The position numbers and the translations under genes were made by a program. Under the pieces are notes generated by a model. It saw nothing but the letters and a program-made list of their open reading frames with translations, made no database searches and had not been told where the DNA came from. 6,489 nucleotides of DNA from Chitinophagaceae bacterium (lineage in GTDB: Bacteria; Bacteroidota; Bacteroidia; Chitinophagales; Chitinophagaceae). Shown here piece by piece: positions 1 through 6,368 of the stretch (its first letter is position 1; each line of letters starts with the position of its first letter). The stretch lies in assembly GCA_003167015.1 (NCBI GenBank), contig PMUF01000592.1, positions 1 to 6,489 on the forward strand. Direction: 5' to 3'.

Positions 1-416
1 GCGGTCTTGCCGATCCCGGCCATCCCGCCGATCGCGTGAATGCTCACCACTCCGCCCGGGCTCCCCGCAGCCGTCACCGCGCCGGTCAGCTGGCGCAGCT
101 CAGGCTCCCGGCCGGTGAACGAGGCGATATCACGGGGCAAGGTCCGGGTCGCCGCCGGCGAGGCTGGCACTGGTCGCCGACCACGGGCAGCCGCCTCGAA
201 CGAGGCCCGCGCAGCGCCCTGCAGGCTCAGCGCATCGGCCAGCAGCCGGGCTGTCTCCTTGCGGGCGGTCAGCGCCACCCCCCGCTCTAGGTCGCTGACC
301 GTTCGCCCTCCCACGCCAGCGGCCTCGGCCAGCTCTTCTTGGGTCAGCCCCGCCTCAGCCCGCAACCGCCGCAGCAAGCCGGCGAACGACTCCAGTGACG
401 GCTCGATCGCGACCAC
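1..416 (-). CDS. Xre-type HTH / NB-ARC (STAND) regulator, N-terminal part
   Basis: Partial gene cut by the left edge; 138 codons are present. The GTG at 416-414 is the only convincing start: it sits just before the conserved N-terminus and has a G-rich stretch upstream. Residues about 8-65 form an Xre/Cro helix-turn-helix with the typical pattern LRAEAGLTQEELAEAAGV followed by RTVSDLERG. A Pro/Ala-rich linker (about 78-95) leads to an NB-ARC-type entry (FTGREPELRQL, about 100-110). The Walker A P-loop GMAGIGKT (131-138) lies exactly at the window edge. HTH–NB-ARC proteins, often with C-terminal TPR repeats, are common in actinomycetes. They are annotated as ATP-dependent transcriptional switches of the AfsR/STAND type. 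The sensor part is missing, so ligand and target are unknown; a defence role cannot be excluded. The gene is transcribed divergently from the lipoprotein at 675. Confidence 0.85.
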   Translation of the reverse strand, partial: MVAIEPSLESFAGLLRRLRAEAGLTQEELAEAAGVGGRTVSDLERGVALTARKETARLLADALSLQGAARASFEAAARGRRPVPASPAATRTLPRDIASFTGREPELRQLTGAVTAAGSPGGVVSIHAIGGMAGIGKT

Positions 417-574
417 CCCCCACCGCCCATCGGCTGCGGGCCGGCCATCGCCCAGATAACCGGTCCCAGCAGGCCCGCAGAAACCGCGGCAAAAGCGTAA
501 CGGCCACCGGCAGACACCGGCTATACCCCGGGCAGCCGTACCGGCCGCTGCGCCCGGCGGTCAGGGTCTCGAAA

Positions 575-595
575 CCGTGGGTCATTCCGTGGGTC
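575..595. repeat. Tandem 9-bp direct repeat CCGTGGGTC, 12-bp period
   Basis: CCGTGGGTC occurs at 575-583 and again at 587-595, separated by three bases (ATT), about 80-100 bp upstream of the lipoprotein start. Direct half-sites roughly one helical turn apart can be operator sites for HTH proteins. In GC-rich DNA a chance repeat of this length is also possible, so the functional reading is speculative. Confidence 0.3.
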
Positions 596-661
596 TCCCG
601 CATGGTGACCGCCCAGTTCCCTGGCTTACGTTGCCGGTGGAATCCACGAACAGCTACCTGT

Positions 662-668
662 AAGGGAG
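662..668 (+). promoter_or_regulatory. Ribosome binding site (AAGGGAG) selecting the GTG start at 675
   Basis: AAGGGAG lies six bases before the GTG at 675. The alternative in-frame ATG at 684 would be 15 bases away, which is too far. This favours GTG as the start and gives the signal peptide a positive N-terminus (MRGMR). Confidence 0.65.
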
Positions 669-674
669 TTAAGC

Positions 675-1634
675 GTGAGAGGCATGCGCAGTTTGGCCGT
701 GGCCGTCATTGCCACTCTGGTCGCGGCCTCAGCGTGTTCCACCGGCCACAGCCAGGCAGCAAAGACTCATGCAGAAGCGGTGGATCAGCCTGTTCCCGCG
801 CCAGTGTCGACTCCGTCCAGGCCGTCTGCTGCGCAGCAGGCGCAGAAAGTGATCGAGGCGCAGCATCAGATCCCGCCGCTGCAGACGGCGGGAACCTTCT
901 GCCTTGCAGGAATCTTCAAGGATCTTACGGACAACGCCAGGGACGCGGCGATCAGCAACGCCCTGAACGACGTCGATCCGACCGGAGGGGAAGCCTTCGC
1001 CTGGAAGCTCTACAACTTCGAAGGCGATCAGGTCACGGTGCAGAAGCAGCTAGCCAGCGGCCAGATCTTCAGCGGCACGTTCGAGCTCGGGCAACTCATA
1101 TACGCGATCCTCAGCGAGGCCGGGGACCTCGCGGGGAAGTACGACCGAGAACTGGCATTCCAGTGGAAACTGTTCGGCCTGATTGGTCCAGCCGCCGTCT
1201 ACTGCGCCGAGGCCGCCTTCTGGCTGGACGGGACCGTGGGCGGCCAGATCGGCACATACCTCCGGGAGCGGTTCGGTGGTCCCCCTAGCCAGCCGACCCC
1301 TTCCCCAACTGCCGTTCAATCGCCGCTTCCCGCGTCCGCCGGTCAGTGTGTCTTTGTGCTCCCGAACCAGGTCGATTGCACAAGCTCTATTCCCGAAATT
1401 ACGCTTGAAGGGGAGAATGACGGCGATACGTCAGGGTGCACCTTCAGCGGCCAAATCAGCTGGGGAGACGGCATTCAGCAGACGGTCCATTACCAGGGCG
1501 CTAACGGCATTCCATCCTTCGTCGCCAACCATATCTACGCCCAGCACGGCACATTCTCAATTACTCTCACGCCGAGTGTTGTGTCCGGAGAGTGCAGTAC
1601 CTTCAATGGCTCTTACGCATTCACGTACCAATAA
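675..1634 (+). CDS. Secreted lipoprotein with C-terminal PKD-like domain
   Basis: A 319-residue protein starting at GTG, with a good Shine-Dalgarno site. Residues 1-21 are a lipoprotein signal peptide: basic MRGMR, a hydrophobic core, then VAASAC with Cys21 as the likely lipidated residue. A Pro/Ser/Thr/Gln-rich tether follows (about 37-57). Residues about 73-200 look helical, with two cysteines (76, 177), and I do not recognise the family. A second Pro-rich linker (203-220) leads to a PKD/Ig-like beta domain (about 222-319). Its marks are SWGDG (262-266), HIY (286-288) and GTFSITLT (292-299), matching the PKD pattern of GDG then HxY then G-x-Y/F-x-V/I-x-L. Four cysteines there (225, 235, 255, 307) could form two disulfides. 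The protein should be anchored outside the membrane, with an adhesive or binding role possible. The 67-bp gap to the next lipoprotein allows co-transcription. Confidence 0.85.
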   Translation: MRGMRSLAVAVIATLVAASACSTGHSQAAKTHAEAVDQPVPAPVSTPSRPSAAQQAQKVIEAQHQIPPLQTAGTFCLAGIFKDLTDNARDAAISNALNDVDPTGGEAFAWKLYNFEGDQVTVQKQLASGQIFSGTFELGQLIYAILSEAGDLAGKYDRELAFQWKLFGLIGPAAVYCAEAAFWLDGTVGGQIGTYLRERFGGPPSQPTPSPTAVQSPLPASAGQCVFVLPNQVDCTSSIPEITLEGENDGDTSGCTFSGQISWGDGIQQTVHYQGANGIPSFVANHIYAQHGTFSITLTPSVVSGECSTFNGSYAFTYQ

Positions 1635-1692
1635 TCTGCTAAGAATCAAATTCGGTGATTACGGCAGCTAGTATCGTGGTTCTCATATTTCT

Positions 1693-1697
1693 GGAGG
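1693..1697 (+). promoter_or_regulatory. Ribosome binding site GGAGG for the lipoprotein at 1702
   Basis: A perfect GGAGG lies four bases before ATG 1702. Spacing is slightly short, but the next in-frame ATG (1714) would be 16 bases away, so 1702 is the better start. A TAGTAT at 1669-1674 could be a -10 element for a separate promoter, though no good -35 box accompanies it. Confidence 0.65.
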
Positions 1698-1701
1698 AAC
1701 A

Positions 1702-2136
1702 ATGAGCAGGGCCATGGTCGTGACAGCACTCTTCGGCACCGCTATCTTCGGGCTCGCTGCGTGCGGCGGATCTGGAAGTTCCCAGTCTGCAGGCCAAAGC
1801 GAGGAAACCGTAAACCAAGTGCCGACAAGTCCGCCAGAGTCGGCCATCCAGGTACTCCAGGATGACGGTTTCCCGCCCGCTGTTATCGCGATACCCCTTC
1901 CCCCGAACGCGGTCGACATAGCCGAGTCGCCCTCGGATATCAACAACGAGAATAACCCCCAGGAACTGGTTGTCGTCTTTAACAGTCCGTCTGCCGCCAA
2001 CTCGGCCGCCACAAGCGAACGGGAGATGCTGGCCAATGCCGGGTACACCGCCGTTACCGTGTCTGTCAAGGCTGATGGCTATGCCGTTGTCGTGCATGGC
2101 AGCACGAGCGACTTCCTCAAGCTAGGCCTGGGCTGA
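1702..2136 (+). CDS. Small secreted lipoprotein of unknown function
   Basis: A 144-residue protein. The N-terminus is a clear lipoprotein signal: MSRAMVV, a hydrophobic stretch, then the lipobox GLAAC with Cys21, followed by the Gly/Ser-rich spacer GGSGSS typical of actinobacterial lipoproteins. A Gln/Glu/Pro-rich linker (about 28-48) precedes a compact domain (about 49-144) with predicted alpha/beta character: LQDDGFPP, IPLPPNAVD, then a strand ELVVVF (88-93), a helix about 97-112 and two strands YTAVTVSVKADGYAVVV (115-131). A short ferredoxin-like or BON-like fold would fit this alternation, but I do not recognise the family. There are no cysteines beyond Cys21. It is co-directional with the PKD lipoprotein 67 bp upstream, so a shared envelope role is possible but unproven. 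Confidence 0.8.
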   Translation: MSRAMVVTALFGTAIFGLAACGGSGSSQSAGQSEETVNQVPTSPPESAIQVLQDDGFPPAVIAIPLPPNAVDIAESPSDINNENNPQELVVVFNSPSAANSAATSEREMLANAGYTAVTVSVKADGYAVVVHGSTSDFLKLGLG

Positions 2137-2349
2137 GATGTTGCAAACAGTCCCGAGCAGAAGATGCCGGCTTCTACGCCTCCGACCGCGGTACCCCGAC
2201 TACCTGGCTCGGCTCGTGACCTGGTTCGAGAGGTACATGCCGGCCTGATCGCCCAGGCACTCAACCCGCCGGGCAGACTCCCCGCAGCGGCAAACAAGTA
2301 TGCGTGCGATCCAGTTTCGCTGGGATCATTTGCTGCATGTCTTGGCCCT
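2137..2349. other. Non-coding or junction stretch; actinobacterial-to-Bacteroidota transition
   Basis: No convincing gene is visible here. Short frames exist: 36 codons from ATG 2138 to a stop ending at 2248, and another from ATG 2164. Neither has a clear ribosome binding site or a recognisable family. GC-rich DNA continues to about 2290. From about 2350 the plus strand suddenly reads the interior of a Bacteroidota-type permease (KTADVAGLL…), with no start codon or signal expected of a native N-terminus. The break is therefore somewhere in about 2250-2350; the exact base cannot be fixed by eye. Confidence 0.6.
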
Positions 2350-2867
2350 GGACGAAAACCGCCGATGTGGCCGGGTTGCTGACAACGATGAACAAGAAAT
2401 GGAGCGAACTGCATGCAGAAGTGCCTTTCTCCTACAGCTTTCTCGACGACCGCTTCAACAATACCTACAAGAATGAGCAGCATATCGGTCTCATCCTCGG
2501 CATCTTCGCAGGGCTCACCATTTTTGTCGCCTGCCTGGGATTGTTTGGCCTGGCGACTTACACCGCGGAACAGCGTACCCGTGAAATCGGTATCCGCAAG
2601 GTACTGGGCGCCGGCATCACCAGTATTGTGACACTCTTATCGAAGGATTTTGTCCGGCTGGTGGTAGTGGCTTTCCTCATTGCCGCCCCTGTAGCCTGGT
2701 GGGTAATGAATCAATGGCTCCTGGATTTTGCCTACCGCCTGCCCATCAGCTGGTGGATATTCGCACTGGCCGCTATCCTGGCCCTCCTCATCAGTCTGTT
2801 CACTATCGGGTATCGGGCCATCAGGGCCGCTTCGGCCAACCCGACGGAAAGCCTGAGGGCCTCATAA
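2304..2867 (+). CDS. MacB/FtsX-type ABC transporter permease, C-terminal fragment
   Basis: The open frame begins at a GTG at 2304, but only about 2350 onward looks genuine. It encodes the last ~170 residues of a permease that is normally about 780-800 residues in Bacteroidota. Visible in order (numbered from 2304): the end of the periplasmic domain with PFSYSFLDDRFN (41-52); a membrane segment (about 62-86) with ACLGLFGLATYTAEQ; the conserved cytoplasmic motif RTREIGIRKVLGA (91-103), expected to contact the ATPase; a second membrane segment (about 116-137); and a third (about 148-170). It ends ANPTESLR, the usual C-terminal signature. This is the typical three-helix C-terminal half of the FtsX/MacB permease fold, found in antimicrobial-peptide or lipid export systems. 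The N-terminal helix, the periplasmic domain and any ATPase are absent, cut off by the junction upstream. It converges on the kinase gene, with only 31 bp between the two stops. Confidence 0.85.
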   Translation: MRSSFAGIICCMSWPWTKTADVAGLLTTMNKKWSELHAEVPFSYSFLDDRFNNTYKNEQHIGLILGIFAGLTIFVACLGLFGLATYTAEQRTREIGIRKVLGAGITSIVTLLSKDFVRLVVVAFLIAAPVAWWVMNQWLLDFAYRLPISWWIFALAAILALLISLFTIGYRAIRAASANPTESLRAS

Positions 2868-2898
2868 TCTGAAGAGACGATGTCGTCAAAGACCCGGA

Positions 2899-3918
2899 TC
2901 AGCCGGGCATAGCAGGTGCCGGAAAAGGCTCGGGCCAGTATTTTTTCATGAGTTGCTGGATGAACCTCACCCGTATCCTCAAATGTCCGGGCTGTACAAA
3001 AGGATAGAATTCATCATGGGTTGTGTGGAAATCCGAATAGAAAAGCCAGAACCCCAGCGTGAGATAGGGAATAGCCTGGAGTTCCTGTTCGCTCACGGGA
3101 CGACAGGCACGATAGGCAGTCAGGAAATGCGCATAGGCCTGATCGAAGGCATCGGCAGTCATCCGGCCGAAGTGTACATCGATGGTCATGTGTTGCCAGA
3201 AGGTCATGATATCGTTGACCAGCCAGCCGCGGCCCATAAAGTCAAAGTCAAAGAAAGTCACAGAATCGCCGTCGAAATGAAAGTTCTTGGGAAGGAAATC
3301 AAAGTGACAATACCCGGTGGAAAATGCTGACACATCCAGCTGCGCCAGCTTCCTCACCACTTGCTCCACGGCCAGTTCCAGCCAGGCATATCCTGCCGGG
3401 TCTTCGCTGAAGTAAGGCTTCAATCGGGCCAGCGGCCCGAACAGGGTGGTCTCCGGATCAAAATGCCAACGCCCGGCAGGTAATTCCAGCGTGGCAGAGA
3501 TCTCATGAAACCGGGCCATCTGACGCCCCAGCTCCCCCAGCTGTGCCTCATTCAGTATCGGAACAGACTTGCCCGGGGCATAGCTGAACAGAACGGCGCA
3601 ACGCTGGCCTTCCGCCGCAGGAATAGATTGAATGAACTCCCCGGCAACATCGGGAACAGGGAACGATACCGGAACCTCCGCCCGCTGCAAGGCCAGCAGC
3701 AGATCCACTTCTGCGCCAATCTGCGCCCGGTTGCGGTGCGATGACCTGTACACCCGCAGGATATAGCGGCGCCTGGCGGATTCGACCAGATAGGTATCTC
3801 CCACCCCGCGGACCAGGAACTCGCACCGGACAGCAGCTAATCCATATTTTCGGGAGACAAGGTCGGCCAGGGCGGATGACAGCAATGTCGAATAGGAAGC
3901 GGGGAAAATGGAGTTCAT
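2899..3918 (-). CDS. APH-fold phosphotransferase (aminoglycoside/choline/homoserine kinase-like)
   Basis: A 339-residue protein starting at ATG 3918-3916. The open frame extends to 3963, but those 15 extra codons fall in a terminator hairpin, so I take the internal ATG. The N-lobe has RGVGDTYLVE (37-46) as the nucleotide-binding loop and YILRVYR (52-58), with Arg55 where many kinases have lysine. The linker ALFSYAPG-like stretch (VLFSYAPGKS, 109-118) is also typical. The catalytic loop is HFDFLPKN (205-212), with Asp207 the likely base and Asn212 a metal ligand; TFFDFDFMGRG (221-231) supplies the second metal aspartate. This is PF01636 architecture, also seen in type II homoserine kinase and choline kinase. 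The substrate cannot be told from sequence, and antibiotic resistance should not be assumed. No Shine-Dalgarno is visible, as is usual in Bacteroidota. Confidence 0.85.
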   Translation of the reverse strand: MNSIFPASYSTLLSSALADLVSRKYGLAAVRCEFLVRGVGDTYLVESARRRYILRVYRSSHRNRAQIGAEVDLLLALQRAEVPVSFPVPDVAGEFIQSIPAAEGQRCAVLFSYAPGKSVPILNEAQLGELGRQMARFHEISATLELPAGRWHFDPETTLFGPLARLKPYFSEDPAGYAWLELAVEQVVRKLAQLDVSAFSTGYCHFDFLPKNFHFDGDSVTFFDFDFMGRGWLVNDIMTFWQHMTIDVHFGRMTADAFDQAYAHFLTAYRACRPVSEQELQAIPYLTLGFWLFYSDFHTTHDEFYPFVQPGHLRIRVRFIQQLMKKYWPEPFPAPAMPG

Positions 3919-3922
3919 CGCG

Positions 3923-3930
3923 CAAAAATA
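3923..3930 (-). promoter_or_regulatory. Possible Bacteroidota -7 box (TATTTTTG) directly before the kinase start
   Basis: On the minus strand TATTTTTG fits the Bacteroidota TAnnTTTG -7 consensus. It ends four bases before ATG 3918, which would imply a nearly leaderless transcript. It overlaps the U-tract of the terminator, and I find no -33 TTG element at the right distance. The match may therefore be a by-product of the T-run. Confidence 0.2.
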
Positions 3931-3959
3931 AAAAAGTCTGCCCCCGGAGGAGCAGACTT
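3924..3959 (-). terminator. Rho-independent terminator of the RND efflux gene
   Basis: On the minus strand AAGTCTGC (3959-3952) and GCAGACTT (3941-3934) form a perfect 8-bp stem with a 10-base loop, followed by TTTTATTTTT. It lies about 60 bp after the efflux gene stop and just before the kinase start. It therefore ends the upstream transcript, implying that the kinase has its own promoter or is expressed by read-through. Confidence 0.8.
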
Positions 3960-4020
3960 GCATATTATCTTTTTGGTGCGGGTCGCCGGTGTCTTTGGCG
4001 CGGGCCGGTGACCGACGGCG

Positions 4021-6368
4021 TTATTCCGCCAGATTTAATTTCTTGTCGCGTAATTCTCCCAGCTTCTTCTTCCCATAGGTCAGCCGTGTGATGACCACGA
4101 AGAGTACCGGGACGATGAAGATGGCGAGGCTGGTAGCAGCAAACATCCCGCCCAGCACGGTGAAGCCAATCGTATTACGGGCGACCGAACTGGCGCCGGA
4201 GGCCAAAGCCAGTGGCAATACCCCCAGCAGGAAGGCGATAGAAGTCATCAGGATAGGACGCAAACGCAACTTTACGGCATCCAGGGTGGCCTGAACGACC
4301 TCCATCCCCCGGTCGACGCGTTCCTTGGCAAACTCTACGATCAGGATGGCGTTCTTGGCGGAGAGACCGATCAGCGTGATCAACCCGATCTGCGCATAGA
4401 CGTTATTGGTCAGCCGCGGTATAAAGGTCAGCGTAAGGATGGCGCCGAATACGCCGATGGGCACAGCCAGGAGTACCGAAAAGGGCACAGACCAGCTTTC
4501 ATACAGTGCTGCCAGGAAGAGGAAAACGAAGATGATCGACAGTGCAAAAATATACACGGCGCTGTTGCCAGATTTTATTTCCTGCAGGCTGAGGCCCGAC
4601 CAGTCATAGCCATAACCTTCCGGTAAGACCTTGGCGGCTACCCGCAACAGGGCCTGGTTGGCCTGGTCGCTGCTATATCCTTGTTTGGCGCCTCCGTCGA
4701 CCTCTGCGCTGCGGTAGATGTTGAAGTGGGAGATCAGTGGCGCGGTCTCTATCGGTTTATAGGAAAGTACCGTGCTCAGTGGGATCATCTCTCCGTTGAC
4801 ATTCTTCACGTAATACTTATCAAACGAGTGAAGGCTGTTGCGGAAGTTGGTATCGGCCTGCGCCACCACATAGAAGTTACGGCCATAGATGGTCAGCTGA
4901 TTGATATAGGTGCTACCCATATACATCTGCATGGTATTGTAAACTTCCGCCAGATTAAGACCTAGCTTCTTGGCCTTATCGCGATCGACATCGACCTCGT
5001 AGCCTGGCGTACGCGCACTAAAGAAAGTAAAGGCGTTGCCGATCTCGGGTTGTTTGTTTGCTTCGGCCACGAACTGGTTGACCACCCGTGAGAAGGTCTG
5101 GATGTCGTCGTTGGACTGCCGCTGCTCGATCTGGATGCTGAAGCCGCCGGCATTACCCAGACCGGGAACAGCCGGAGGTGGGATGACCACGATCCTCGCC
5201 CCCTTGATAACGGAGAACCGTTTGTTCAGCTCGGCGATGATCCCATAAAGCTGCTCGGATTTCTCTTTACGCTCGTCCCAGGGCTTGAATTGCATAAAGA
5301 TGCTACCACTGTTCGACTTGATACCGAAGGTCAGGATGTTCAATCCGCCGAGAGCCGCCGTATGGAGAACCCCGGGAACTCTTTGGGCGATATGCTGAAT
5401 GCTGTCCAGCACCTCCAGCGACCGGGTGGTGGAACCGGCCTCGGGGATCTCGTAGCTGATATAAAGACGGCCATCGTCTTCAGTAGGTATAAAGCCGGTA
5501 GGCTTCTTACTGAACAGCAGGTAATCGCCGACACAAACACAGGCCAGCAGGACAATCACGAGGGGCGCCCGCTTGATCCAGCCACCCACGCCATTGGTAT
5601 AATGATGTGTGACCCTTTCGAACCAGTTATTGAAATAATAGAATCCTTTATTGAGGCCTTTGGACTTCTCGTCGATATGATGCGGCTTCAACAGCAGCAT
5701 ACAGAGCGCCGGTGTCAGTGACAATGCGACAAAGGCCGATATCATCACGGAAATGGCGATAGTGATGGCGAACTGCTGGTATAACCGACCTACGATACCC
5801 GGGATGAATCCGACCGGTACGAACACCGCCGCCAGGATCAGGGCGATGGCGATAACAGGCCCGGAGATATCGGCGATGGCTCTTGCCGTGGCCTCTTTCG
5901 CCGACAGTCCTTCGGTATCTATATAATGCTGTACCGCCTCCACCACCACGATGGCGTCATCCACAACGATACCGATGGCCAGTACGAAACCGAACATCGT
6001 CAGCGTATTGATGGTAAAATTCAGCGGGATGAAGAAGATGAAAGTACCGACAATGGCCACGGGGATAGCCAGTACCGGGATCAGCGTAGACCGCCAGTTC
6101 TGCAGGAAGAGGAACACGACGATCGTCACCAGCAGCAGGGCGATCAGGAGGGTATTGACCACATCGGCGATGGATACCTTCACCACCGACACGGACTCGA
6201 AGGGGACCTTGTAATCGATATCAGCGGGAAAGTATTTCTTCGCGTCCGCCAGGGCCTTGTATACCCCATCGGCCGTCGCCAGCGCATTGCTGCCCGGCGC
6301 CTGGTACACCAGCAGATAGGAGGCGCGATCGCCGTCCACGAATGAGTTCGCCTGGTAGCTGACCTTGC
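4021..6368 (-). CDS. HAE1-family RND efflux pump inner-membrane subunit (AcrB/MexB-like), lacking its N-terminal quarter
   Basis: Proton-driven multidrug exporter subunit of the inner membrane, working as a trimer with a periplasmic adaptor and a TolC-like channel. About 782 residues are genuine; AcrB relatives have about 1050, so roughly the first 270 are missing. The open frame runs to ATG 6411, but its first 15 codons are antisense of the inverted copy and not pump sequence. Numbering from 6411: a membrane helix block from about 84 (FLFLQNWRSTLIP); VDDAIVVVE (150-158) with the proton-relay pair Asp151-Asp152 in TM4; TGFIPTEDDGRLY (305-317); a second porter region (about 316-610); TM7-12 from about 617; GLSAKNAILIVEF (682-694) with Lys686, the AcrB Lys940 equivalent; and LRLRPILMTS (715-724), carrying the AcrB Arg971 region. 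All key proton-pathway residues are present. Adaptor and outer-membrane genes would be expected upstream, beyond the window. The gene ends with its own terminator. Confidence 0.92.

Larger units (their letters stand above)
417..674. promoter_or_regulatory. Divergent intergenic region between HTH regulator and lipoprotein gene
   Basis: These 258 bp separate two divergent genes and should contain both promoters. I cannot point to a convincing -35/-10 pair for either. A TTGCCG at 631-636 followed by TACCTG at 655-660 is a weak candidate, but its start site would fall on the ribosome binding site. Reading frames that run through here on both strands have no recognisable protein content, so I treat the region as non-coding. 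It contains a 9-bp direct repeat described separately. Autoregulation by the HTH protein would be typical of the layout but is inference. Confidence 0.4.

Noticed and set aside
40..459. Plus-strand open frame antisense to the HTH/NB-ARC gene.
   Set aside because: The minus strand encodes a clear HTH and a Walker A motif; the plus-strand protein is low-complexity Ala/Pro/Arg/Ser with no family features.
395..1288. Long plus-strand open frame of 297 codons overlapping the first lipoprotein gene.
   Set aside because: It is very rich in Arg, Gly and Ser, has no recognisable domain and overlaps the well-supported lipoprotein in another frame; typical GC-rich shadow.
2138..2248. 36-codon frame starting MLQTVPSRRC and ending in ERYMPA.
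   Set aside because: No ribosome binding site, no family recognised, and it sits in the suspected junction zone; the evidence is too weak to call a gene.
2893..2907. CCCGG-ATCAG-CCGGG hairpin between the convergent permease and kinase genes, as a shared terminator.
   Set aside because: The stem is only five pairs, has no T-run on either side and lies largely in kinase coding sequence.
3981..4013. Nine-pair stem (GGTCGCCGG / CCGGTGACC) downstream of the efflux stop as a second terminator or RNA element.
   Set aside because: It has a 15-base loop and no T-run, and on the transcribed minus strand one pair becomes an A-C mismatch; the hairpin at 3934-3959 explains termination better.
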